64,000 nucleotides of DNA from contig NC_135785.1 in assembly GCF_051106095.1 (NCBI RefSeq), positions 94,583,501 to 94,647,500 of the forward strand, written 5' to 3'. The notes under the pieces are model-generated. The model was given only the letters and a program-made list of their open reading frames with translations, ran no database searches and was not told the DNA's origin. Shown one piece after another: positions 24,801 through 33,183 of the stretch. Origin of the DNA: Pogona vitticeps (lineage: Eukaryota; Chordata; Lepidosauria; Squamata; Agamidae). Every line of letters starts with the position of its first letter. Positions within the stretch are counted from its first letter, which is position 1. Made by a program: the position numbers and the translations under genes.

Positions 24801-27247
24801 CTAAAGCTAGTTTTACAACAGCTAAGGGCCTACTCAACTATTGTGTCTAAAAAAGGAGGGAGTGGAAATTCAATCAAAACTTAAATAAAACATATATTAC
24901 TGTACATAAAAAGCAACAGAGAAATTGCAACAGAGAAATGGGCACTCCCAAGCCAACTACACCAGAGCACAAGTTGCTGTCCTCTGAAGATGCCGGCCAC
25001 AGAGACTGGCGAAACGTCAGGAAGAACAACCTTCAGAACACGGCCAAAGAGCCTGAAAAACCCAGAACAACCAAATTGCAAGCTGTGTTTACAAATCGTG
25101 AAAAGACAATCAAATGAAAATGCAAAGCACATGACAGAAGCTAATGAAAAGTGCCATGATGTGAAAAGAGACAGATTATTCATCATCCTACAACCTGTTT
25201 CTGATAAACAAAAAAGTTCTACACCTAGGAAAAAGAAATAAAACAGTTATAAGATTGGGGATAGTTGGCTCCATAACAGTATATGTAAGAAGGATCTTGG
25301 AATTATTGTTGAATATGAGCCAACAGTGCAATGTGGTTGCAAAAGAGGCAAATGCTATTTTAGGCTGCATTAACAGAAGTGTAGTCTCTAAATCCCATAA
25401 AGTACTAGTTCCACTCTATTCAGCCTCATTTAGAGTACTGTGGTTAGGCCTCATCTAGAGTACTGAGTCCAATTCTGGGCACTAGTTTAAAATGAATGTC
25501 AACAAACAGGAACAAGTTTAGAGATGGGCAACAAAGATGATCAGCAATTTGGAAGCCAAGTCCTATGACGAAAGACTGAAAGAGCTGAGCATGTTTAGCT
25601 TTGAGAAAGGACTGAGGGGAGAGATAATAACAGTCTTCTAATACTTGAAAACTTGAATACCAATACTTTAATACGGAGGAGGGGTAGGATCAGTTCTCAG
25701 TCATCCCACAGTGCAAGACACCTAAGAATAGGTTACATTTATAGAAACCCAGATTTCAGTACAATATCAGGCAAAACCTCCTATTAGAGCAGTATGAGAA
25801 AGAAACCAATCAGATGGTGAATGCTCCAAAATTGGAGACATTCAAGAGAAAACTGGATAACCATCAGACTTATTTTGATTTGGATTTCTGCACTAAACAG
25901 GGGGTTGGACTCAATGGTTTTATAAGCCTTTTCCACTCCATTATTCTTTGATTTTCTGCAGTTAAATTAGGGGTGCCCAAGTAAGCATGAATTTTGTGCA
26001 AGATTCTGGCAAAATTACTTGGTAATGAAGCTTCAGCTTCAAGACATAGTGGAGCACATGTATTTTACTGGAGGAGTCTATTTTAGGGATTAGTAGGCTC
26101 ATTCCCCCCCCTTCCCTTTATTTAATCCAAGAAACAAATTAGTCTGACAAGGAAGAAGCTGTTCTATGCAGGTGGCTTCTCTCCCCTAGCCCAGCCTTTC
26201 CTGCTTCTGTAATCAATCTGATTGGGGGGAGGGCAATATTACTGCGTTGGTCTCATCATAAATGGATTCCACAAAAGAACTGGAAGTATGAATGCTCTTC
26301 TAGGATATCTGGATTCTTGCCTATGTCTTTAGAGCCTACACAAGAGAAGAACTCTTTCCCTCTTCAGAGTACAGACCGAAACGAAAGGAGGCAGGAAGTT
26401 GCCAGCCGCCTTTCTCTCCGTTGAGGGCATCGAAGGAAATGCCAAGGTCGAATACAAAGTTTTTATTCCCGTTTTTATTCTCGATCCCTTTCTCTTCCGC
26501 CTCGGGCTGAAACGCTGAGCGAAGCGGCGGCACGGAGGGTGGGTGGCTGGACCAGGCTCTCCCCTAGGAGAATATTCTCAAGCTCGCCTTTATAACCGCC
26601 GAAATCGTTTGACAACTCGTCGAAATTGTCGCAACGGCCCTTAAAAAACATCCTCAGAGGCCCTGCCAGGGTGACTGCAAGCAGGGCAACACCAGAGGGG
26701 AAAAGGTGAACATGGCGGGCGCTGCCCAACCCGCCCTTTCTTGTGACGTCATCTCAGGTCACTAAAAGGGGGGGAAGCGGCCCTCCTACTTATTTTAAGC
26801 CCCATTTATTAACAGTTGCTTCCTAAATTATAAACAGACACTAAAAATAAGGGGGCGCCTCCCCCTGTAAAATTTCCACCCCCTTATCCTGCTTTTCAAG
26901 CCGCCGTCGCTTCCACCCTCCGAGGTTCAAAGCTGGGCCTCGGTGAGGGCCGAAGCCACCTCCCCGCGGGTTGTGTCATAGCAACCTACCGGTGCAGAGC
27001 CGCCGCCGCCTTCCGCTTCTCCCTGCAGAAGGTTGGGCGGCGGTTGGTAGGCCGCCGCGAGAAGGCCGAACCACCACCCGCACGAGAGAACGTCCTCCCC
27101 TCCCCTCTTCCTCCTGTCCTTTCCCCCCCCCCAGTACCCACCGCTGGAGCTCATGGTCCGGACAGCCAAGGGCCCCGCAGCCCGTCCTGAGACGCGGGGC
27201 ACTGCCCGCTGCAAAGCGCCAGCCAACAGCCTCAGCCTGCCCGCCAT
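15775..27247 (-). CDS. COX5B: COX5B-type gene: cytochrome c oxidase subunit 5B, complete, 4 exons
   Basis: Four exons, 27142-27247, 18750-18820, 16339-16438 and 15775-15887, join in frame to a 129-aa protein, the same length as human COX5B. The N terminus MAGRLRLLAGALQRAVPRVS is Arg-rich and lacks acidic residues, as in a mitochondrial transit peptide. The mature part starts near IPTDEEQATGLERKI and continues DPYSCYAPKKYAGTKEDPHL and FVGCICDEDTTYINWFWLFK to CWECGAHYKLV. All four zinc ligands (CIC and CWEC) are present. COX5B is a nuclear-encoded matrix-side subunit of respiratory complex IV. Introns with canonical sites exclude a processed copy. Human COX5B lies on another chromosome, so this may be an ancient paralogue; by eye the mature region is clearly diverged from human. 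Confidence 0.9.
16339..16438 (-). CDS. COX5B: COX5B exon 3
   Basis: A 100-nt exon between CATACAG and GTAAGT. It encodes DPYSCYAPKKYAGTKEDPHL, then VPSTEEMRFVGCI and the first base of a zinc-ligand Cys codon. Confidence 0.93.
16439..18749 (-). other. COX5B: COX5B intron 2
   Basis: 2.3 kb of mostly unique AT-rich sequence. At about 17375-17510 there is a short SINE-like stretch (GAAGGGAATGGTAAACCACTT) resembling a tRNA-SINE body. No other feature is seen. Confidence 0.5.
18750..18820 (-). CDS. COX5B: COX5B exon 2
   Basis: A 71-nt exon between TTTTTCCAG and GTATGT. It encodes IPTDEEQATGLERKILEAD and KRGE, the invariant start of mature subunit 5B. Confidence 0.93.
19280..21850 (+). mobile_element. 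R4/Dong-like LINE (decayed), interrupted by a MITE
   Basis: The + strand contains KKWNAPGPDELYGFWLKHLT (20086 onward), the reverse transcriptase blocks MAWIGYKKAFDSLPHSWI and GTFQGDSLSPLLFNI (20388-20792), a later CHTSYVN-type knuckle, and a 3' end in TAATAATAAT. These match the R4/Dong clade as I remember it, where the corresponding text is APGPDGVQGFWLKHLTSLH. Many stops and frameshifts. A MITE splits it at 20715-21136. Confidence 0.65.
20715..21136. mobile_element. Tigger-like MITE in the R4-like LINE
   Basis: Tips CAGTGGTGCCTCGTTTTACG and CGTTAAGCGAGGCACCACTG are flanked by TA at 20713-20714 and 21137-21138. 422 bp, non-coding. Confidence 0.88.
21851..22470. mobile_element. Second R4/Dong-like LINE 3' piece, rearranged
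   Basis: 21851-22000 is an inverted copy of the C-terminal knuckle region (minus strand AKKKMKLCHLICEFPK). 22001-22200 is then a direct copy of 21357-21540, and 22357-22470 repeats the LINE 3' end with another TAATAATAAT tail. It is read as an overlapping second insertion with an internal inversion. Confidence 0.55.
22202..22354. mobile_element. Tigger-like MITE, 5'-truncated
   Basis: Ends GTTAAGCGAGGCGCCACTG followed by TA. The body, with CGATCATCGCAAGCG, is related to 20715-21136. The left tip is missing. Confidence 0.65.
22471..22690 (+). mobile_element. SINE-like repeat
   Basis: Begins GTGTGCCATCAAATAAGTGA and contains GATGGTGACCCTTTTCAGGG and GGCTTGCCAAAGGTCACACA. This resembles a dispersed squamate SINE that begins GTGTGCCGTCAAGTCG. 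No A/B box pair could be confirmed. Confidence 0.4.
22905..23417 (-). other. Unrecognised charged ORF of about 170 codons, possible retroelement gag remnant
   Basis: Starts MDPKSAPKPTVRSQQETVIE and later has a Lys/Glu/Arg-rich helical stretch (RLRKEKEQVARERKERLEWR). The composition resembles the N-terminal coiled-coil part of some gypsy-type gag proteins, but I recognise no domain. The flanks are repeats, and no splice-site context suggests a host exon. Confidence 0.3.
23585..24612 (+). mobile_element. BovB (RTE) LINE, internal reverse transcriptase fragment
   Basis: The + strand translates, with many frameshifts, to RTE reverse-transcriptase text: NYRTIAL-like, then GRNMNNLRYLDDTILQTES and a downstream block around GCTGGACTGTGGAGAAATCTG (SWT.K...K). 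The order and wording match BovB, the RTE family known for transfer between squamates and ruminants. Old and heavily mutated. Confidence 0.65.
24945..25160 (+). mobile_element. Penelope-like fragment with hammerhead-like motif
   Basis: Contains CTCTGAAGATGCCGGCCACA and, further on, CTGGCGAAACGTCAGGAAG at about 24978-25024. This text recurs next to Penelope-like elements in reptile genomes, as I recall. The rest of the fragment has no clear domain. Confidence 0.4.
25200..25965 (+). mobile_element. CR1 LINE 3' end
   Basis: Encodes the CR1 reverse-transcriptase tail (NMSQQCNVVAKEANAILGCI, NRSVVSKSHKVLVPLYSA). It then shows CR1 3' landmarks, GGGTTGGACTCAATGGTTTT and a TTATTCTTTGATTTTCTGC tail akin to ATTCTATGATTCT. 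5'-truncated and diverged. Confidence 0.8.
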
Positions 27248-27430
27248 GCTGGGTGCAAGGTCGCGTTTCTCCCTCAGCGGTTGCCGAAGACCTCTCCGGG
27301 CTGTCCCTCCTCCCGCTTCCGAGGGGAGGGGCGAAGATGTTTCCTGCCCTCTGACGAGCTCAGGGTCCTAGCGCCGGCGCCGTTTAAGCGAAGGATGCCC
27401 CCTAAAAGGAGGCACTTTACAATCCCGGTC
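26880..27430 (-). promoter_or_regulatory. CpG island promoter of COX5B
   Basis: A GC- and CpG-rich block surrounds exon 1, with CpG-containing sequence extending into intron 1 to about 26340. CTTCCG at 27316-27321 (CGGAAG on the gene strand), about 70 bases upstream of the ATG, is an ETS/GABP-type core. GABP sites are known regulators of mammalian COX5B, but use of this one is inferred. Confidence 0.6.
27142..27247 (-). CDS. COX5B: COX5B exon 1 (transit peptide)
   Basis: ATG at 27247-27245. It encodes the basic presequence and ends SMSSS-like residues plus one base before the donor GTGGGT. A second in-frame GT five bases later fails because it would put exon 2 out of frame. The exon lies inside a CpG island. 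Confidence 0.82.
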
Positions 27431-27928
27431 AGCCCTAATGAGTCGAGAAACTAAAGATACCCGTATGCAAATATGTCTTGGTAAAACCGTAACATCACTG
27501 GGGGTGTGGTGCTTGAATCTAGACTCAAATCTCGTCTAGAGCTTAGCAAGAGACGTTTAGACCAGTGGTTATTTTTCCGCACAACCTACTGTATATGTTG
27601 CTGTGAGGATGATACTGGAGGCTGGGTAGCCCATGTGCTATGTATATACACAGCTTGGATGTTTTTTTTTAGAAAAGCCATGGAATACTAAAAATTTAAG
27701 AAGCGCATCCCAGAAGAATAAAAAGATGCACAAATGTCCCTATCGCGTACTGGAACAACAAAAGACAGTTATTTCAAGCCTTGGAGCTAGGGTTGAATGT
27801 GCAGGTCACCACTAGCGAACCCTCCATCATTCAGATTTTAAGGTCCTTTACACATTTTCCTGAAAGATTCATTGGACTCAGTGGTGCGCTATAACAAAGA
27901 ATGGGGGTAGCCAGAATATGTGGTAATT
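27248..27928. other. COX5B upstream flank
   Basis: GC-rich to about 27430, then AT-richer sequence without a recognisable gene or repeat. Confidence 0.5.
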
Positions 27929-28249
27929 GTTGTTGTTTAGTAGTTAAGTCATGTCGGACTCTTCGTGACCCCATGGACCAGAGCATGCCAGGCCCTCCTG
28001 TCTTCCACTGCCTCCTGGGGTTAAATTGGGGTTAAGTTGGGTTAAATTCATGTTGGTCGCTTCGATGACACTGTTCAACCATCTCAACCTCTGTCATCCC
28101 TTTCTCCTCTTGCCTTCACATTTTCCCAACAGCAGGGTCTTTTCCAGGGAGTCTTCTCTTCTCATCAGATGGGCAAAATATTGGAGCCTCAGCTTCAGGA
28201 TCTGTCCTTTCAGTGAGCACTCAGGGTTGATTTCTTTCAAAATGAATAG
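27929..28249 (-). mobile_element. BovB 3' fragment with target duplication
   Basis: Antisense BovB 3' sequence containing GTCGGACTCTTCGTGACCCC and GTCTTTTCCAGGGAGTCTTC, ending in a (TTG)n tail. It is bounded by a 9-bp duplication GTGGTAATT at 27920-27928 and 28250-28258, so this is a 5'-truncated retroposition event. Confidence 0.78.
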
Positions 28250-28489
28250 GTGGTAATTACATCTCCCAAAACTGAGGGATGCTCTCTTGAAACCTATCTA
28301 GGAAGCATGTTAACAGATGAGAACTGAACAGCACCTTAGATCAAGGTTTTCTGAATCCATGTGAGGAATGCAGTTAATCACTGTAAGTTTTTTCACTCCA
28401 ATTTTTATTGCACTTTAACATAATACATGGTTTGATTGTTTTAATATTGCCATTTTCTGTGGTTTTCATCAAACTGTTTGTATATAGCA

Positions 28490-28847
28490 AGCTGTGAGAT
28501 ATCTGTAATTGTCTCCTGGGAGGTGGAGCGAATATGAGTAACACCATCACATCAGCCCTTCCCGCCAGAACTGGGCCATCCACTTACTACTTGTGGGGTA
28601 TGCAGCCATAGTCATTCGCACCACACCTATCATGGAAGTAGCTCGGCCAGGGCTTCCCCACCTCTCTGCACTGCTGAATGGGGAGACTTGTCATCCCACC
28701 TCCCAACCAGATTTGTCAGCAGTGCAGGGAATCCCTGGCCAGCCTACTTCCACAATTGGCACAGCAAACGAGGACTGCATGTGCCACACCATGTGGATAC
28801 AGTGGATGGCCCAGTTCTGGGGGTAAGGGCCCATTGGCTTGGCTACC
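28490..28847. mobile_element. Palindromic MITE, right end lost
   Basis: Imperfect palindrome: GCCAGAACTGGGCCATCCAC near 28565 mirrors GTGGATGGCCCAGTTCTGG near 28803. The interior resembles 50822-51270 (GCAGAAGTAGCCTGTCCAGG versus GGAAGTAGCTCGGCCAGGGC). Confidence 0.55.
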
Positions 28848-28980
28848 TGTGGTACCTCGACTTACAAACTTAATCCATATTGGAACAGTGTTCACAAGTT
28901 GAAAAGTTTGTAGGTCGAGGCACTATTTCCCATAGGAATGCATTGAAAACCGATTAATGCGTTCCGAGGGAAGAAAGAAA
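28848..28980 (+). mobile_element. Tigger-like MITE fragment
   Basis: Starts TGTGGTACCTCGACTTACAA, with later TTTCCCATAGGAATGCATTG as in the other Tigger-like copies. The right tip is absent. Confidence 0.65.
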
Positions 28981-29175
28981 TACCTAAAAATTAAAAATAA
29001 AACACTGCTAATCTTTAGAGAGAGATGGTAAAAGGCGGAGCCTGAGAGGAGGAGTTAAGTCAGTTGAGTCAGAGTGGATGTTAGGAATCAGAGAGAGAAG
29101 GAGGGGTCTGAGGAGTGATTAGTCTGAGTGAGAAGTGTGGTAATTAATATGTAGATTAATATTGATGAAACTTGA

Positions 29176-29246
29176 AGAATGTGCTTACCTCTGGCTAGTG
29201 TGGGCGGCATATAAATTGAATAAATAAATAAATAAATAAATAAATT
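29176..29246 (+). mobile_element. L2 3' tail with (AAAT)n
   Basis: Carries GTGTGGGCGGCATATAAATT followed by seven AAAT units, the standard end of squamate L2 copies. Confidence 0.65.
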
Positions 29247-29550
29247 TTTCCAGAAAATAACTGTAATCAATAAACCTGTTATATTAAAAAGTCAGGACTG
29301 AATGTGAATGGATCTTCATCTTTTCTAAGTAAAGTATGTTGATTAGGAGATCAACTGGTGGCAGCATGTCAAGAGGTATTTTGGTTTGCCTTTGTGAGGT
29401 CTGTGTTTCAGGAGACAAATGGGGGTCACGAGGTCAAACACCACAATTGGTATCCAGTGCTGGGATACAAAGTAATCCAGTAAAGCCAGAGTTTAAAAGT
29501 GAATTTTTTTGAGTCGTGGGTACCATTTTAGTTAGAGGTCTGTGGGGAAG

Positions 29551-29779
29551 CTCCAGCCAACCTAGCGGTTCTAAAGCATGCAAATGCAAGTAGATAAATA
29601 GGGACCACTTCGGTGAGAAGGTAACAGCGTTCCATGTCTAAGTCGCACTGGCCATGTGACCACGGAAGATTGTCTTCCGACAAACGCTGGCTCTACGGCT
29701 TGGAAACGGGGATGAGCACCACCCCCTAGAGTCGAACACGACTGGACAAAAATTGTCAAGGGGAACCTTTACCTTTACC
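29551..29779 (+). mobile_element. Sauria-type SINE, 5'-truncated
   Basis: Diagnostic phrases are CCAGCCAACCTAGCGGTTCT, AGATAAATAGGGACCACTTC and GTCGAACACGACTGGACAAA, with the tail ACCTTTACCTTTACC. A 10-bp target duplication TGTGGGGAAG occurs at 29541-29550 and 29780-29789. The tRNA-like head is missing. Strong evidence for a squamate genome. Confidence 0.85.
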
Positions 29780-30879
29780 TGTGGGGAAGAAGTGGGTGAC
29801 CTGTTAGAACTTTTGTGAAAAGCTTAGTGATGGGGCTTCTGATCCCAGATCTGGGGGGAACTAAAGATAGGGAATAACTCTGAAGGAAAAATTGCTTTTA
29901 TTTACCTCAAGATTTGAGAGACCAGTGGCTAGCTTAATATCCAAGGCTCTGAGAGTTAAGGGAGTGGTTGTAGATAAAAGTGGAAGCCAGAGGTCAGAGC
30001 GGATTGTCATGGTTTAGGTTATTGAAGCTAGAATGTAATTTCTAAATGGGATTTGTAGTCATGGAATTGTGTAAAAGGAATCCATCTTAGTCTCTGCGTT
30101 ATGTAACTAGATGCTTCAAGAAGCTGTTTACTCTTAGAGCTAGTTGGACGTTTCCATGTAACAAGCTTTGAGACGATAAGGGCCAAAGGCACAACATCCA
30201 GAAGAATGTCAACAACACCTGCACATCCCATGAGAAAAGGAGGTGGAGAGAGATGAGACAGTCCTTCGTCCTGATTGGCTTACATCAGTGGAGAGTGAAG
30301 AAAAGGTGGTTCCAGCATGTGAAGAAAAATGGCAGGATGGTGACAGAGGACTTTTTAGATCTTTATAGATTGTTGGATTTTACCTTGGATTTTAGATTTT
30401 TGAATGGACTTTGGAGTTTCCATTGCTATTGCTAGGATGTAGTTCACAGCAAAAGATAGAGGAAGGGAGGCTCAGCCTTACCCACCTTTCCAGCTATTAG
30501 AGTTTTCTTATTTTATTTTTATAGCTGGGATTTGCTATGTTTCTAACTACCTTAGTTTATGGAAATGTATTTGAATGCTATGCTTTGCAACAAACTGAAT
30601 ATCTCTAATCCTTTATTTTTCTAATAAAACAATAATTCTTAAAAACTTATGTTTGGTCTCTTGAGCAGGTAACCTGCTTAATCTACTTTTCTTTTTTAGA
30701 CCACAGGTATGCTACTGAGTCCATTTAATTATCTGAGTTTTGCTGGTCTTGGCAGACTCTAAGACTCATGGTTTTATCTTTGGTTTTCTCAGTTAATTGC
30801 TAATTGGGAAAAGACTTGGGAAAAAGGGTATCAGTGAGACGGCCTGGCCGTAATAAGGAGTCATTACAGCTTTTATAGG

Positions 30880-32190
30880 GGTACGCTGAACCCAATACCC
30901 TCTCTGTTCCAGCCTCAGCATTCTCTTAGGAGGGCTGAGTGCTTACACAGATCTGAGGTGATAGAAAAACCCAAGCAGAGGCTTGAGAAATAAAATTATT
31001 TTGGTGTCTGAGAGCAGACATAGCTCAAACATAGACACAGTAACTTAAGGTTGTTAGCTGGAAAACAGCCAGAAAGAGCTGGAGGGAAGTGCAACAATAG
31101 TTACTGGGATTAACAGCAAAAAGACAGGTCCTTTTTAAAATCAGTACAAACACTCAAGACTAATTATCTCAGAAGTAAATATGCCCCCCAAATGTAGCCA
31201 AAAGGAGAGTAGTGAGGCAGAGAGTTTACCTCAAGAAATGGAGGGAAATGGAGACACTTTAACTCCAATGGAACAGGAGGAAATTGATGAGGGTGCCTCA
31301 GAGAGACAAAAGGAATTAAGCTCCCAAGAGTTTGAAAAATGGAAACTGGAACAGGAGTACAGACTCAGAGAGAACGCTCAGGAACGACAGCTCAAGGAAT
31401 TAGAAATTAGAGAAAAAGCCAGAGCTGAGGAGAAAGCTAAGGAGCAAGTGCTCAAGGAATTAGGGATGAGAGAAAAATCTGAACAAGAGGCCAGACAAAG
31501 AGAAATGGAATTTGAAATACAGATGAAACAATTAGAATTAGCTTCTCAAAATAACACCAATAACAGTGCTAGTGAGGGAAATCTCTCAAAAATTGACCTA
31601 AAGAAATTTCCCCAATATAGGAAAGGAGATTGCCCTGAATCCTTCTTCATTTCATTGGAGAGAGCGTGTTGGGACTTTGATATCAAGGATGATGAAAGGA
31701 TGATAATTCTGAGATCACAAATAAGTGGAAATTTAGCTGAACTGTATTCGCAGATGCCTCTAGAGCAAGCTAGAGATTTTGAAGCCTATAGAAAAATTGA
31801 ATATTCATGATTTGGCATAAATGCAGAACACCTGAGGAGAAAATGCCGTTCCCTTGGGGAATGGAAAGGCCTGAAGAATCTTATTCTCAGTTAGGGGCTA
31901 AACTTACTCACTGTTTGGACAAATGGATGGAACACGAAAATGTCACTTCTCTAGAACAAATGAAAAACGTGATTGGGTTAGAACAATTTTATTCTATTTT
32001 GCCTGGAGAATTGCGTTATTTAAAGACAAAAATCCCAGAAATTTAATAGAAGCAGGTGAAAATGCGGATTCTATAAGTGAGATACGAAACCCCAGGTTCT
32101 CTGAGGTAAAATTTACCAGGCAAAACTGGGACAACAATAAGAGACCATTCAATAAAATTTACTTCAGAAACACAAGTAATTAACGGCTTG
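30880..32190 (+). mobile_element. LTR-type (Ty3/gypsy-like) fossil, gag portion
   Basis: Residual gag coding at about 31181-32046: a Glu/Lys/Arg-rich coiled-coil stretch (EFEKWKLEQEYRLRENAQER) followed by a region with PEESYSQLGAKLTHCLDKWM and ILPGELRYLKTKIPE, which resembles the SCAN-like capsid segment of Gmr1-type gypsy elements. No pol is seen downstream. Upstream sequence from about 29280 may contain LTR material, split by the SINE. Broken (at least two breaks) and old. Confidence 0.55.
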
Positions 32191-32329
32191 ACAGTCCCAT
32201 TCCTGTGTTAATGCTGCATTGTTACTTTGATGAATATCTGTATGCTCCCCTAGTCATCACTTTTGTCATGGTGGGAATATGTATAAATATGCAGGACATG
32301 TACTGTATTTTTCTGTGAACAAAATGATA

Positions 32330-32575
32330 CCCTGCTTCCCCGAAAATAAGCCCTAATATGATTTTTCAGGATGGTCATAATATAAGCCCTACCACAAAAA
32401 TAAGCCCCAGTTAAGAGAAACCCCACCTTCCACCATTGCGCAGCAACCAGAAGATGACATGACTATATCTGAATAAATGTAGGTTGTTGTCCATGAAAAA
32501 AATAAAACAACCCCCCAAAATAGGCCCTAATGTATTTTTTGGAGGAACTATTAATATATTTTTGGGGAAACACGG
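32330..32575. mobile_element. MITE with CCCTGCTTCCCC tips
   Basis: Tips CCCTGCTTCCCCGAAAATAA and TTTTTGGGGAAACACGG form 12-bp inverted ends with two mismatches. TA flanks both sides (32328-32329, 32576-32577). Repeats of ATAAGCCCTA fill the interior. The superfamily is uncertain. Confidence 0.6.
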
Positions 32576-32577
32576 TA

Positions 32578-33183
32578 CTTTTGTCTAAAATCTTTAGACA
32601 AAAAATTGAGCGTTGTCTTATACACGGAAGTAAGCTGAGAAGACAAACAAGTGGAGGGGAAATCAGGAATCAAAGCGATCCTGCAGCACTTTGATCCCTG
32701 CTTTCTCCTCCTTTTGCTAAGGTTTAGCAAGTGGAGGGCGAAAGCAGGGATCAAAGTTATCGTGCAGTGCTTTGATCCCTGCTTTCCCCTCCTTTTGCTA
32801 AGGCTTAGCAAGTAGAGGGGGGAAAGTAGGGATCAAAGCTCTGCAGGATCCCTTTGATCCCTGCTTTCCCATCCTTTTGCTAAGTCCCATGGGGCTTAGC
32901 AAAAGGAGGGGGGAAGGATCAAAGCAATCCCACGGTTGCAGAAGAGGGAAAGAGATCAAAGTAATTGTGCAGCTGCTGGATTGCTTTGATCGCTTTCCCC
33001 CTCCTTTTGCTAAGCCCCACTGGGGCTTAGCACAAAGGGAGAAAGCAAAGATCAAAGCGATCCTGGAGCGCTTTGATCCCTTTCCCCCTCCACTTGTTAA
33101 GTCCCAGTTAGATTTCTTAATTTTGGGTTAGAAAAGGGGAGTCTTATACATGGAGGCGTCTTATACACAGAAAAAATATGGTA
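32578..33183. mobile_element. MITE with GTCTTATACAC ends and internal palindromic units
   Basis: GTCTTATACACGG near the left end and GTCTTATACACAG near the right. The middle (32630-33110) is about five palindromic units of roughly 80 bases built from GGATCAAAGC / GCTTTGATCCCTGC and CTCCTTTTGCTAAG. Non-coding. Confidence 0.6.

Larger units (their letters stand above)
18821..27141 (-). other. COX5B: COX5B intron 1
   Basis: An 8.3-kb intron largely built from retroelement debris: R4/Dong-like LINEs, a SINE-like piece, an unknown ORF, BovB, a Penelope-like fragment and CR1. About 25966-26330 is unassigned, after which CpG-rich promoter-proximal sequence begins. Confidence 0.8.

Noticed and set aside
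26336-26729. Two short minus-strand ORFs in CpG-rich sequence
   Set aside because: They lie in COX5B intron 1 next to the promoter island and have no recognisable domain or splice partner.
27153-27371. Possible divergent gene from the COX5B CpG island on the + strand
   Set aside because: The open frames are GC-driven, overlap exon 1 in antisense and show no conserved motif.
29551-29779. tRNA gene
   Set aside because: The sequence is a SINE body whose tRNA-like head is missing; no A and B box pair or anticodon arm is visible.
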